This document shows, in pieces, positions 8,157 through 17,126 of a DNA stretch of 64,000 nucleotides (positions within the stretch are counted from its first letter, which is position 1; every line of letters begins with the position of its first letter). A program made the position numbers and the translations under genes. Source of the DNA: CBFDBF01 sp050291465. GTDB lineage: Bacteria; Pseudomonadota; Gammaproteobacteria; Chromatiales; Chromatiaceae. The stretch spans positions 151,562 through 215,561 of the forward strand of contig JBNKJV010000005.1 in assembly GCA_050291465.1 (NCBI GenBank), given 5' to 3'. A model generated the notes under the pieces. That model made no database searches, had not been told where the DNA came from, and saw nothing but the letters and a program-made list of their open reading frames with translations.

Positions 8157-9215
8157 TCAACCGCCGGCAGATAAGGTTTCCTCCTCGGGGTCCTTTAGCG
8201 GCAGATGAATGGTAAATAGGGTCCCTTTGTCCGGTTCAGAACGGACGCTCATTTTTCCGTGATGCTTATCAGTTATCACGTTATATACGATGGCAAGCCC
8301 CTGTCCGGATCCCCGCCCCACCTCCTTGGTGGTGAAGAAGGGCTCGAAGACCTTCTGTTGCAACTCTTCAGGGATGCCGCAGCCGTTATCTTCAACCTTG
8401 ATCTCGGCCCACTTTCCGTCGCGCCGGGTGGTGATGCGTATAATTCCCTTACCCTCCGCTGCTTCGCGGTCCTCAATGGCATGGGCGGCGTTAACGATGA
8501 GATTAAGCAGGACCTGACCCAGTTCATCTTTGAGTCCTTCTATGGGCGGCAGCTCGGGATCGAAATGAGTCTCCAGATCCGCCACGAGTTTCCATTCATT
8601 GCGGGATATCTCAGTCGTGGTCTGTATCAGGCCGGATAGATCAACGGGTTGCATGCTGCCGCCGCTGGGATGGGCAAAATCCTTCATTGCGATCACGATG
8701 CCGGAGATGCGTTTAATCCCGTTTTCGCACTCCTTCAGGGCACGAGGGATCTCTTCCTTCAGGAATTCAAAATCGGCCTTTTTCAAGGCCTCAGCTATAG
8801 TGGTATGGCAGTCCTGTAGGGACTGTTTCTCCGGTGCATCGGATAACAGGCTCTCGCAGGAATGCAGAGCCTGGAGCAATTCCGTAAAGGATTGCGAAAG
8901 GAAACTTATATTGTTCCCAACATACTGGGTCGGGGTGTTGATCTCATGGGCAATACCGGAAGCCAACTGGCCGATGGCCTGCAGCTTTTGTGAGTGCAGC
9001 AGTTCGGTCTGGGCCGCCTTGAGTTCCGTCAGAGCGCTTTCCAGTTCCCGGGTGCGGGTGTCGACGACGTTTTCCAGTGCGATATTCTGTTCGAACAGTG
9101 CGAAACCGGAGATATCATCAGCCATATGCTGCTCCAGACGCTCCGAGAGTATCCGGATGGTCTTTTCCTGGGCCTTGAGTTTGTCTTCGAGAGTTTGAGC
9201 CTGCTCGTTCATCAT
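8157..9215 (-). CDS. Cytoplasmic sensor histidine kinase
   Basis: 352 residues without membrane segments. A coiled-coil N-terminus (about 1-75) leads to a HisKA-like box IGQLASGIAHEINTPTQYV with the phospho-His near 91. An extended helical insert follows, then an HATPase domain with the N box (LNLIVNAAHAIED), G1 (VEDNGCGIP), F (FEPFFTTK) and G2 (GSGQGLAIVY). The ATG overlaps the stop of the FIST gene upstream, so the two are co-translated, and FIST is the likely sensory input. No response regulator or receiver domain is encoded next to it, so the output is unknown. Confidence 0.88.
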   Translation of the reverse strand: MMNEQAQTLEDKLKAQEKTIRILSERLEQHMADDISGFALFEQNIALENVVDTRTRELESALTELKAAQTELLHSQKLQAIGQLASGIAHEINTPTQYVGNNISFLSQSFTELLQALHSCESLLSDAPEKQSLQDCHTTIAEALKKADFEFLKEEIPRALKECENGIKRISGIVIAMKDFAHPSGGSMQPVDLSGLIQTTTEISRNEWKLVADLETHFDPELPPIEGLKDELGQVLLNLIVNAAHAIEDREAAEGKGIIRITTRRDGKWAEIKVEDNGCGIPEELQQKVFEPFFTTKEVGRGSGQGLAIVYNVITDKHHGKMSVRSEPDKGTLFTIHLPLKDPEEETLSAGG

Positions 9216-10324
9216 TTTCCTCCGATTGCCAGGCCGGTGAATGTTTGGTTCATATGCAGTGCATTGAACTGCTCACCGTAGGTGCTGAAGCCAACCACTT
9301 TGTTCCTTGAAAGCAATTCGCCGATCTGTTGACTCAGGCCGGTGTGTTCGAATTCCAGACGGCGCAGCACGCAGTCGCAACCGATTATCAGTTCGGGATT
9401 CGGGACCAGTTGTCGAATGTCGGCGAAGGCCTTCTTCGCGGCTTCCAGAGGACTGACCGCTTTTCCGAGGCGCAGGACAATGCCTTCGGCGATGGCGCAA
9501 TAAAACGTCAGACTAAGGTCGTCGTTACATTGCTGGATAGACCGCACGTAATGGTCTGAGCCTATCTTCAGCATGACGGGAAAACGTGAATAGACATCCG
9601 GTGACAGATTGTCGACCGAAAGCCCCAGATATTCGGCATACGCCCGGGCGGCGGGTTCGCCGTTGAACTCTTTCACCGTACGGGTTTCCACGTCCGCCTC
9701 GGTGACGACCAGCAGGGTTTCGGTGGGGACGAAATGCTGGAACTTGAAGGCGGCGAACGGAGCGTCCGTTTCGATCAGTGCCAGCACCGCGGCATCCGAT
9801 AGGAAGTGGCCGTTGGCGAAGACAAAGGTTGAACGAAAGGCGAGGTCATCTCCGGCCGATCCGCCGATCAGGGGCATATCGGGGAAGCAGTGGTGCAAGG
9901 CCGCCGTCAATCGCTCTTCCATGCGTGATAAGCCGTCTACCAGAAGAACGCCGAACCGACGTGTACCGCTATCCAGAGAGGGTGCGTCGATTCTCTGTCC
10001 CAAGTCGGAGACCAGGGTCTGGCACTGATCCAGGGGCTGGATCACCTCGATGCGTACGTTCAGGGGGTGGCCGTAAAATCCGGTTGCCTGCAGGCCGCGT
10101 TGGCGATATCCGCCCGGCCCGATCAGGCCGGCGGTTGTGCAGCCGAAGATCGGGACAGGAAAGGCCTCGCCGAGGGCAGAGGCCAGGACTTCAAGATTGT
10201 AATCGGTGGATACGAAAAGCAGTATGGCTTTCAGGCCATCCGGCTCCAGTTGTGCTCGTACCTCTTCGACTGCTTCGGACTCATCCTTGCTTTCGGTCAA
10301 GGCCGTTATGCCTATTAGTCCCAT
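9212..10324 (-). CDS. FIST domain signal sensor protein
   Basis: About 370 residues with FIST_N (about 20-215: LLFVSTDYNLEVLASALGEAFP, PIFGCTTAGLIGPGGY, MPLIGGSAGDDL) and FIST_C (about 225-360: FVPTETLLVVTEAD, AARAYAEYLGL, LIIGCDCVLRRLEFE, VVGFSTYGEQFNALHMNQT). FIST proteins are thought to bind small ligands such as amino acids and some are linked to nitric oxide signalling. I start at ATG 10324, which has AAGGA nine bases upstream, rather than at the in-frame TTG two codons earlier. The stop overlaps the kinase start, so the two likely form one sensor unit. Confidence 0.88.
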   Translation of the reverse strand: MGLIGITALTESKDESEAVEEVRAQLEPDGLKAILLFVSTDYNLEVLASALGEAFPVPIFGCTTAGLIGPGGYRQRGLQATGFYGHPLNVRIEVIQPLDQCQTLVSDLGQRIDAPSLDSGTRRFGVLLVDGLSRMEERLTAALHHCFPDMPLIGGSAGDDLAFRSTFVFANGHFLSDAAVLALIETDAPFAAFKFQHFVPTETLLVVTEADVETRTVKEFNGEPAARAYAEYLGLSVDNLSPDVYSRFPVMLKIGSDHYVRSIQQCNDDLSLTFYCAIAEGIVLRLGKAVSPLEAAKKAFADIRQLVPNPELIIGCDCVLRRLEFEHTGLSQQIGELLSRNKVVGFSTYGEQFNALHMNQTFTGLAIGGK

Positions 10325-10478
10325 GAGCAAATTTCCTTATTCTTTTGGCTCCTTAGAAGAATAGTCAGCCTTCTTTGGCAGGTCCAGCCGGAGATTTCCA
10401 CTCATAAGAATCAAGCGGTGTTTATGTGCCTGAAGTTGTTTGAATTTCTCCGGTGGAGATGCAGTTTCAGGAATCACC

Positions 10479-10883
10479 CTATTCGGGATTCGCGAATTTT
10501 TCACACAGTTCCGTGATAAATAACCAGTGATCACCGGTATCGACTGCCGCCAGCCCGCCCGCCTGGACGGTAACCTCGAGTTCATTCTGGGAGATGATCT
10601 GCAGGCCTACATCCACCTTGGTCAACTTGATGGATATATCTCCAAGGATTGATCCTCTCGAGAACTTTATATCCGATTCAGTTTCTTTGATCTTTTTGAA
10701 TCCGTACTCCGAGAGCCTTTGTTCTATCTGTTGCTTGGTTAATGTGTGGGTGATCCGCTTTTTATATTTCGGAAATACCGCCAGGAGGGGTTTTTTGTTC
10801 CCGGCTTCTCGAAAAGGAATCAATTTATACGCGGCTGTTATGAGAATTAGAAGTATTACTGCAGCAATAATGGTGGTTGTCAT
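10479..10883 (-). CDS. Membrane-anchored hypothetical protein
   Basis: 134 residues. One N-terminal membrane segment (about 2-22, TIIAAVILLILITAAYKLI) is followed by a Lys-rich soluble domain with a helix (TLTKQQIEQRLSEYGFKKI) and several beta strands (DIKFSRGSILGDISIKLTKVDVGLQI). I do not recognise the family. The gene is AT-richer than its neighbours and begins an accessory stretch of small genes. It starts at ATG 10883. No operon partner is evident, as gaps of over 100 bases lie on both sides. Confidence 0.6.
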   Translation of the reverse strand: MTTTIIAAVILLILITAAYKLIPFREAGNKKPLLAVFPKYKKRITHTLTKQQIEQRLSEYGFKKIKETESDIKFSRGSILGDISIKLTKVDVGLQIISQNELEVTVQAGGLAAVDTGDHWLFITELCEKFANPE

Positions 10884-11004
10884 TATGATCCCTTGTACTT
10901 GAATTTCTAATGCATTTTGTTTTGAGATCTGTTCTTGCGAAGCGAGTCCGGCCGTTATGTACTTTGCGAAATTGGCATATCGCTCGGAGTATTCAAAAAG
11001 CCGG

Positions 11005-11604
11005 TTATTCGCACGATGTCAGTATCTTTCGGAGTTGCCGCCCATGCACCCACTGATGGATCGCGGACATAACCAGCCACTGGTGGGGATTCAGGGGGCC
11101 GAACCAGGGGTGGGCGTGATACTTCCGGATATATCTGTCCACCACATTCTCTTCGATTATGTGTCTGTAGCTGCTCAGGAATGCCTCATATTGGCTGACG
11201 ATGTCCGGGTCTATCTCGACGAACGGCTTGAAGTTTTCAATCTTTACCACGAAGTCCAGTTCCTCGCCTTTGCTTAAAGCGATGATGCCTTCCTGTATAG
11301 TATTGCCCACATAGATCAAGTGCCAGAGAACCATGGCCGGAGAGTAGTATCTGGAGTTGTCTTCTATGCCGAATGTTTTCGAGATCAGTACTTTCCGGAA
11401 TAGGGTGTCGCTATCGAGTTCACACGCACTGTGCAGTATTCGCTTTCCCTCGTGTTCGAATAGCCTCATTCCCATGTTCCAGGAGGTAAAGGTTTTGAGG
11501 ACGGGAAAGGCGGCATATTTCAGAAACAGCGCGTCTATGGTGGGTAAACCTTTGCCCGCGCTTTCCAGTTGATTCTGAATCTTTTTGTCTTCTTCCGTTT
11601 GCAT
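11005..11604 (-). CDS. DinB-like (four-helix metal-binding) family protein
   Basis: 199 residues, all-helical. A His in MVLWHLIYVGNTIQEGI and the C-terminal HPWFGPLNPHQWLVMSAIHQWVHGRQLRKI block give the three-His pattern and closing helix typical of DinB/DUF1569-type proteins. Several members are thiol-dependent transferases, using bacillithiol, mycothiol or glutathione; no activity can be assigned here. It is monocistronic on the minus strand with AT-rich flanks. Confidence 0.6.
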   Translation of the reverse strand: MQTEEDKKIQNQLESAGKGLPTIDALFLKYAAFPVLKTFTSWNMGMRLFEHEGKRILHSACELDSDTLFRKVLISKTFGIEDNSRYYSPAMVLWHLIYVGNTIQEGIIALSKGEELDFVVKIENFKPFVEIDPDIVSQYEAFLSSYRHIIEENVVDRYIRKYHAHPWFGPLNPHQWLVMSAIHQWVHGRQLRKILTSCE

Positions 11605-11682
11605 GGTCCCCGACCTCCGTTGTGGGCAAATTGCCGTGAATCTGCAGCGTATTTTCCCAATTTGGCAGGCTTGCTATTTTAC

Positions 11683-12234
11683 TTATCCAACGCGTTCCTC
11701 GTCATCCGACATCCATATCATTACAACTTTACCGACAATGTCATCTAAAGGGACGAACCCCCAGAATCTGCTATCGTTACTATTGTCTCTGTTGTCTCCG
11801 AGCACGAATAACATGCCCGGGGGTACCTGCAGAGGGCCAAAATTCTCTTGCCTGGTCCGCATCGTATTCGCCTCGTCCACATACCATTGGTCCAGGGCTT
11901 CGCCATCGACTATTACTTGCCCTTTCTCTATGGCTACGGTTTCTCCCCCTTTTGCTACTACGCGTTTTGCGTACTCTATGCGCCTGTCCTTTGGGAATCT
12001 AAAAACGACCAGGTCGTTGGTATCGGGTTCTTTCAAGGCATATGCGGCCGCGCTAACCAATATGTAATCGTTTACCTGTAAAGTCGGTTTCATGGAATTG
12101 CTGGGCACGCGATAAGGAGCGTAACCAGCTATTCTCGCTCTAGGGTCCAATGTGGCGGTACCGAACGGATTGAGTACATATACCAATGCCGGCAGAACAA
12201 TTAGAGCAATAATTAGTATCCGGGATTTTTTCAT
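11683..12234 (-). CDS. lepB: Signal peptidase I
   Basis: 183 residues from ATG 12234, where MKKSRILIIALIVLPALVYVL gives the single N-terminal membrane anchor; a longer frame upstream lacks coding character. Catalytic motifs are present: VPSNSMKPTL (nucleophile Ser), RRIEYAKRVVAKGGE (general-base Lys, box D) and LGDNRDNSNDSRFWGFVPLDDIVGKV (box E). It is shorter than E. coli LepB (324) and has one anchor instead of two. It is not beside lepA, rnc or era, so it is probably a second, accessory signal peptidase rather than the housekeeping one. Confidence 0.85.
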   Translation of the reverse strand: MKKSRILIIALIVLPALVYVLNPFGTATLDPRARIAGYAPYRVPSNSMKPTLQVNDYILVSAAAYALKEPDTNDLVVFRFPKDRRIEYAKRVVAKGGETVAIEKGQVIVDGEALDQWYVDEANTMRTRQENFGPLQVPPGMLFVLGDNRDNSNDSRFWGFVPLDDIVGKVVMIWMSDDEERVG

Positions 12235-12323
12235 CTTTATATTCGCTGCTGAATCAGGAGTCGTCTGGAATAGGAGGTGAATCCGCTTGTCGTGTTTAAT
12301 ATGTGTTCTATTTCCGCGTGGTC

Positions 12324-12734
12324 TCAATTAGAAAACATGTCGTAAACATCCTGGCCTACCGCAACCGGCTTTTTGCTGCGTGCATCCACTGGAGCCCAAA
12401 GGGAAACCGCCTTGGCTACTAGCTTGCCGTCTGCTTTGCGGGTAATTTCAGTATGTCGTTCAAACAGCCGGCCCGTGGCCTTTCCTACCCAGGTCCGAAC
12501 TATTAATACATCTGATTTCAACGCGGGTCGTTTGTATTCTATTTCGTGCTTCGCTACGACCCATAACAGGGTTGCTTTCTGTTCTTCAGTGGCGGAATGT
12601 TCCCAGTGTGCGGTTGCAATGTCCTGAACCCACTTAAGGTACACGACATTATTCACATGGCCGAGTAGATCGATGTGCTTCGATTCGACTACCCGTTCTA
12701 TTTCGTACGGTTCAAGGGAGGAAGTCATGTGCAT
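12324..12734 (-). CDS. Acyl-CoA thioesterase, 4HBT/YbgC-like hotdog fold
   Basis: 136 residues. The motif IDLLGHVNNVVYLKWVQD at about 20-37 has the Asp-...-HVNN active site of the 4-hydroxybenzoyl-CoA thioesterase family, followed by the hotdog strands (HEIEYKRPALKSDVLIVRTWV, RLFERHTEI). It hydrolyses an acyl-CoA, most likely a short or medium chain; the substrate is not evident. The end lies about 90 bases before the signal peptidase start on the same strand. Confidence 0.85.
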   Translation of the reverse strand: MHMTSSLEPYEIERVVESKHIDLLGHVNNVVYLKWVQDIATAHWEHSATEEQKATLLWVVAKHEIEYKRPALKSDVLIVRTWVGKATGRLFERHTEITRKADGKLVAKAVSLWAPVDARSKKPVAVGQDVYDMFSN

Positions 12735-12811
12735 TATTCAGGGCGGCAATCTCTGATATCGGGTTAAACATAGGGCGTCCCTGTTTTTCAATCTTCCAAG
12801 ACCGGCTGAAG

Positions 12812-13456
12812 TCACCTGTTTTTCAGCCGCTGAACCAGTTCGAGATCGTGCTTGGCCGCGGCATAGTCCGGATTTAGATGCAGGGCGTTGCGTATCTCTC
12901 GCTCCGCGCTCTCCAGATCGCCTTGCATTATGTATACACTTCCCAGTCCATTGTAGGCACCCTCGGTGGGGCGGCGGGCAAGGGCGCGTTTGAAGGCATT
13001 TTCGGCATTTCTCAGATATGTCTCGGTGTCGTCCGTCCTGTTGAGCTTTTGACTGACCAATGCCCAGTCTTTCCACATGTATCCGCGTAGTTCAATCAGC
13101 TCAACATCCTCGGGGCCCTGTTGTTCCGCGTGCTTAAGGTTTCTGTCGGCTTCTTCAAACGAGCGCGAGGCTTCGGCCAGTCTACCAGCCTGAAGAGCTG
13201 TCAGTCCTCTGCGTTGAGATGCCCCTATGCGCGCTTTGAGTTGACTTAGAGAGGGTTGGGTTGCCGTACCGGGCACGGAAGAAGACGGCGCCGGTGAACC
13301 TGAGTCAACGCGGGTCGGTTCTACTTTGCGTGGCGGAAAGACTTTGTCCCAGTTCGCAAACAACGCGCCTCCGAGGGCGCCCACAACAGTGATCAGGGCG
13401 ACAATAACTTCCGTGCGTACCAAACCACTTCGCTTCTCATCTCCATTTGAGCTCAT
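12812..13456 (-). CDS. Membrane-anchored TPR protein
   Basis: 214 residues from ATG 13456, which has AAAGGA upstream. An N-terminal membrane segment (about 16-37, TEVIVALITVVGALGGALFANW) is followed by a Pro/Ser/Thr-rich linker (about 45-75) and a helical region with three or four TPR units (RRGLTALQAGRLAEASRSFEEAD, NAENAFKRALARRPTEGAYNGLG, QGDLESAEREIRNALHLNPDYAAA). It probably binds other proteins, presumably on the periplasmic side. No partner is evident. Confidence 0.75.
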   Translation of the reverse strand: MSSNGDEKRSGLVRTEVIVALITVVGALGGALFANWDKVFPPRKVEPTRVDSGSPAPSSSVPGTATQPSLSQLKARIGASQRRGLTALQAGRLAEASRSFEEADRNLKHAEQQGPEDVELIELRGYMWKDWALVSQKLNRTDDTETYLRNAENAFKRALARRPTEGAYNGLGSVYIMQGDLESAEREIRNALHLNPDYAAAKHDLELVQRLKNR

Positions 13457-13534
13457 GGCTGTTCCTTTATCTGGGGTTGTCAAATATCCTGTTTCCCGGG
13501 TCTGACGTGGAAAATATCCCGGTTGAAGCGTTAG

Positions 13535-14146
13535 CTAGCGATTGTATTTATTATCGTAAAATGAGTCCTTAATAAAATCAGCTTCTTCGTAGTCAAAAAG
13601 GACTATCGGTTTTTCATCCAACATAACCTGCCAGCCCTCTGGCAATAGGAAAAAATCACCGGATGACGGAAACAGACAAAAGAGTTCCCATAGGCTTCTG
13701 ACTTCCAAGTTAGCAGTATCGTTTACATCAAGAGCGCTGTCCAATGCGCCAAAAAACCAACCTGAACCCATACCTTCTTTCGGCCATGATCTGTTCATGA
13801 ACACCCTGCTGCATTGCCCGATGTCTTTAACTACTGTTGCAGTCTGGCGAAAATTACATCCGCTACCTTCGACACCAAAGCTGTCTGCAATATACTTTTG
13901 CCTGGCTACCAGATTAATGCTGTCTGATGAGTCTTCTATGAATCTTATGGGCATAGCGCCGAACTCAGGAGAATATATTTTTAGCTTCCCCTCGATTTCC
14001 AGAATTTTTAGAAATACCCAGGAAAACTGAATAAATTCGCTATCTGAATAACCGTCTATTTCATTTGCCCTATCCAGTAAGTAGCCTTGAAGGATGTCAA
14101 GGGCGGGTTCAATAGCGTTTGGGGCGTAAATCTCGGGAATATTCAT
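13535..14146 (-). CDS. Hypothetical protein, immunity-like (DUF2185/Imm33-like C-terminus)
   Basis: 203 residues, AT-rich coding sequence. The helical N-terminal half (ALDILQGYLLDRANEID, FIQFSWVFLKILEIEGKL) is followed by a region with CSRVFMNRSWPKEGMGSGWFFGALD and SLWELFCLFPSSGDFFLLPEGWQV. This resembles the DUF2185/Imm33 domain found among immunity proteins of polymorphic toxins. The match is by eye and weak. It lies beside two other small acidic genes of similar size and composition, which supports an accessory immunity-type gene patch. No toxin is visible nearby. Confidence 0.55.
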   Translation of the reverse strand: MNIPEIYAPNAIEPALDILQGYLLDRANEIDGYSDSEFIQFSWVFLKILEIEGKLKIYSPEFGAMPIRFIEDSSDSINLVARQKYIADSFGVEGSGCNFRQTATVVKDIGQCSRVFMNRSWPKEGMGSGWFFGALDSALDVNDTANLEVRSLWELFCLFPSSGDFFLLPEGWQVMLDEKPIVLFDYEEADFIKDSFYDNKYNR

Positions 14147-14178
14147 GGTTTTCTGCCGGCCAACCTATATTTAGGTGA

Positions 14179-14565
14179 TTACATATTTCCCCATTGTGAC
14201 AAATCCTCCACCGGTCGCGGCAGTCGGCCTTCCAGCCATTCCGCGCATGTTTCGGGGCGGAACTTCGGATCATGGCACTCGATGACCCACGATAAATATT
14301 CTTCCGGGCCGCCGTTCATGTAGGGAGGTGGAGAGACCGGCTGAAAACGGGTCGGCAGCCGATCGTCCATGGACAGGTGGTTGAGCACATGGCCGAGCTC
14401 CTGAACAGTATGCCAGGCCAGATCATGGTTTATATCAATTACGAATTTCACCCACCAGCGGCCATCATCTTCTGAGCCCTTTCCGATCTCTCCTGTGATC
14501 GCGGGTATCCTGGATAGATAATTGGTGAGTATGTTAAATGCATTGTCGTCCGTTTCTTTTTGCAT
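14179..14565 (-). CDS. Small acidic hypothetical protein
   Basis: 128 residues from ATG 14565, where coding character begins (MQKETDDNAFNILTNYLSRIP). Features are WWVKFVIDINHDLAWHTVQELGHVLNHLS, a central beta-helix stretch, and PYMNGGPEEYLSWVIECHDPKFRPETCAEWLEGRLP. The C-terminal block with clustered Cys/His/Trp might bind a metal. I do not recognise the family. It is 32 bases from the immunity-like gene on the same strand and probably co-transcribed with it. Confidence 0.6.
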   Translation of the reverse strand: MQKETDDNAFNILTNYLSRIPAITGEIGKGSEDDGRWWVKFVIDINHDLAWHTVQELGHVLNHLSMDDRLPTRFQPVSPPPYMNGGPEEYLSWVIECHDPKFRPETCAEWLEGRLPRPVEDLSQWGNM

Positions 14566-14680
14566 GCATTGTCTCTCTTCTGCAGCTCCAGCGGTGTCGT
14601 GGATGGTGTGCCGGAGAGAGCGGCGGTTCTCCGGGATATCTTTGAGCTGAAATCGTGGTCTGATCCAAATTAATTGTTGC

Positions 14681-14971
14681 CTAGGGGCTCCATTTTTTGT
14701 GGGCCTCTGCGTCATAACCAAAACCAGCTGACATGAATAGATCCCGGTAGTCGGTATTTGCTAGAGAGATGGCGTCATGCAGTACTTTCATATCGCCATT
14801 ACTGATTTTCAGCGCTGATAGCCAGACCCTTTCAAGATCCTCCTGAGACCAATCACTGCAACCGGGAACATCGTTGGAGCATTGTTCCCTTAGAAGTCTT
14901 TCCGCTTCTTTCGCGTCATCTCCATTATACAGCGCGGCAATGGCGGATTTTGTTTTGTTTGATAGCTCCAT
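14681..14971 (-). CDS. Small hypothetical protein
   Basis: 96 residues, mostly helical: IAALYNGDDAKEAERLLREQC, QEDLERVWLSALKISNGDM and LHDAISLANTDYRDLFMSAGFG. The layout, a short helical protein with a conserved DYRDLFMSAGF tail, resembles small immunity-like proteins of mobile toxin loci, but I cannot name a family. It lies at the 5' end of three same-strand small genes. Confidence 0.6.
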   Translation of the reverse strand: MELSNKTKSAIAALYNGDDAKEAERLLREQCSNDVPGCSDWSQEDLERVWLSALKISNGDMKVLHDAISLANTDYRDLFMSAGFGYDAEAHKKWSP

Positions 14972-15248
14972 TCTTGGTGCTCTCTACCACGATATTTAAA
15001 TCGTCGAGTCCTGCATTCCTGGTATCAACGATTACGCATAGTTCAGATGCGTCGGACTGATCGGGGAAAGCGGGATATCGCCTTTCTCGCCGCAAAAAAC
15101 CAGTAAAGTCCCTACGGATATTACCATAGAGCAGCGGGAGCGGGAGGAACGGTGTTCCTGAGGTCTGCCGGCTTGACGTTGTCGGAATGCTTGCCGATAC
15201 TCGAGGTATATAAAACTATAAAACCACAACCAAAGAGGTAATGAGGAA

Positions 15249-15689
15249 ATGTCGGAAATTGATAAAAAGGATGCGCTGGAAAAGTTGCGCAAGGCCAAAG
15301 GAGCTCATATCAAGTGGCGCGCATACGCCCAGGCCATGGTGTCAGGCGTGCCGGTCAGCAATGAGAAGATCCCGGTGGAACATACCGCCTGTGTTTTCGG
15401 CCGCTGGTACCACGGCGAGGGCCAGTTGAAGCTCGGCCATCTCGCTTCCTATGAAGGGATCTATACCCCGCACGAGATGCTGCACGAGATCTACAAGCGT
15501 ATTTTCGATGTGATCCACAGCCCGGATACCGGGGCGATCAGGAAGCTTTTTTCCACCAAAGGTGCCCGTGAGAACCAGCGGATGGAACTGGCGCGTAACT
15601 ATATGGAAGAGCTGGTGGGTGTTTCCGAGACCCTGCTGCGGGCGCTGGATATCCTGGAAGAGGAGATCAGGGAACTGCCGGACAGCTGA
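15249..15689 (+). CDS. Stand-alone CZB (chemoreceptor zinc-binding) domain protein
   Basis: 146 residues. The CZB pattern is complete: AHIKWRAYAQAM (first His), HTACVFGRWYHGEGQ (Cys with the following G-W), and HEMLHEIYKRIF (two further His), giving a His3Cys zinc site. CZB domains usually sit at the C-terminus of chemoreceptors or diguanylate cyclases and sense zinc or hypochlorous acid through the Cys. Here the domain is alone, with a C-terminal helical tail (about 105-146). It stands immediately before miaB on the same strand but has its own upstream region with GAGGTAATGAGG before the ATG. Confidence 0.8.
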   Translation: MSEIDKKDALEKLRKAKGAHIKWRAYAQAMVSGVPVSNEKIPVEHTACVFGRWYHGEGQLKLGHLASYEGIYTPHEMLHEIYKRIFDVIHSPDTGAIRKLFSTKGARENQRMELARNYMEELVGVSETLLRALDILEEEIRELPDS

Positions 15690-15768
15690 GTTCCCGGGAG
15701 GCAGGACGCTGGAAAATATCCCCTATAGCGTGTAAGCTACCGTCCCCTTTGGAAATTTTTTCTCCTCC

Positions 15769-17115
15769 GTGGCCGGAAAGCTCCACATAAAAACCTTCGG
15801 TTGTCAGATGAATGAGTATGACTCCGCCAAGATCGCGGATCTGCTCAGGGAGTCCCATGGCCTGGAATTGACCGACGTGGCGGAGCAGGCGGACGTACTG
15901 CTTCTCAACACCTGTTCCATCCGGGAGAAGGCCCAGGAGAAGGTGTTCTCCCAGCTGGGTCGCTGGCGCCCCTGGAAAAAGCGCCGTCCGGGGCTGGTGA
16001 TCGGTGTCGGCGGATGCGTAGCGAGCCAGGAGGGGGAGGCGATCCGGGAGCGGGCCCCCTATGTGGATCTGGTGTTCGGGCCCCAGACCCTGCACCGGCT
16101 GCCGCAGATGCTGACCATGGCACAGCGGGAGCAGGTGCCGTTGGTGGATGTGTCGTTCCCCGAGATCGAGAAGTTCGACAGCCTGCCGGAGCCACGTGCC
16201 GACGGTCCCGGTGCCTTTGTCTCAATCATGGAGGGGTGTTCCAAGTACTGCACCTACTGCGTGGTCCCCTACACCCGGGGCGAGGAGATAAGCCGTCCGC
16301 TGGAGGATGTGATGACGGAGGTGGAGAGTCTGGCGCGGCAGGGGGTGCGGGAGGTCAATCTCCTGGGGCAGAACGTCAATGCCTATCGCGGCCTGATGGA
16401 GGACGGAGAACACGCCGATCTGGCCCTGCTGATCCATCTCGTGTCCGCGGTGGAGGGTATCGATCGCATTCGTTTCACCACCTCCCACCCGGTGGAGTTT
16501 TCCGATCGCCTGATCGCGGCCTTTGCCGAGGTCCCGGAGCTGGTCAGCCATCTGCACCTGCCGGTACAGAGCGGTTCGGATCGCATCCTGGCCATGATGA
16601 AACGGGGCCATTCGGCCTATGATTACAAGGCGAAGATCCGGCGTCTGCGGGAGGCGCGCCCGGATATCAGCCTTTCTTCCGATTTCATTGTCGGTTTCCC
16701 CGGGGAGACGGACGAAGATTTTGCACGCACCATGGAGCTGATTGAGGAAATCGGCTTCGACAACTCCTTCAGTTTTATCTTCAGCGCCCGTCCCGGTACG
16801 CCGGCAGCGGATCTCCCGGATGACGTACCCCTGGAGACGAAGCAGGCGCGGCTGGAGCGGTTGCAGCACCGGATAAACGAGATGGCGCAGCAGATCAGTC
16901 GCCGCATGGTGGGAAGCACCCAACGGGTGCTGGTGGAGCGCCCATCGCGTAAGGACCCGGGGCAACTGGCGGGTCGTACCGAGAACAACCGGGTGGTGAA
17001 TTTTGACGGGTCGGCCGATCTGATCGGGCGGTTCGTGGATCTGCGCATTACCGAGGCCCTGCCCAACTCCCTGCGCGGGGAGCTGGTGGACCCGCCCCTG
17101 GCGCAAAGCGCCTGA
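15769..17115 (+). CDS. miaB: tRNA-2-methylthio-N6-dimethylallyladenosine synthase MiaB
   Basis: 448 residues, normal length. UPF0004 domain: KTFGCQMNEYDS (first cluster Cys), LLNTCSIREKA and GVGGCVASQEG supply its three Cys. Radical-SAM domain: EGCSKYCTYCVVPYTRG (CxxxCxxC) at about 158. TRAM domain at the C-terminus. It adds the methylthio group to i6A37 in tRNAs reading UNN codons. The start is GTG 15769. It heads the conserved miaB-ybeZ-ybeY-ybeX-lnt order, although a repeat element separates it from ybeZ. Confidence 0.95.
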   Translation: MAGKLHIKTFGCQMNEYDSAKIADLLRESHGLELTDVAEQADVLLLNTCSIREKAQEKVFSQLGRWRPWKKRRPGLVIGVGGCVASQEGEAIRERAPYVDLVFGPQTLHRLPQMLTMAQREQVPLVDVSFPEIEKFDSLPEPRADGPGAFVSIMEGCSKYCTYCVVPYTRGEEISRPLEDVMTEVESLARQGVREVNLLGQNVNAYRGLMEDGEHADLALLIHLVSAVEGIDRIRFTTSHPVEFSDRLIAAFAEVPELVSHLHLPVQSGSDRILAMMKRGHSAYDYKAKIRRLREARPDISLSSDFIVGFPGETDEDFARTMELIEEIGFDNSFSFIFSARPGTPAADLPDDVPLETKQARLERLQHRINEMAQQISRRMVGSTQRVLVERPSRKDPGQLAGRTENNRVVNFDGSADLIGRFVDLRITEALPNSLRGELVDPPLAQSA

Positions 17116-17126
17116 TCGAGGAGAGT

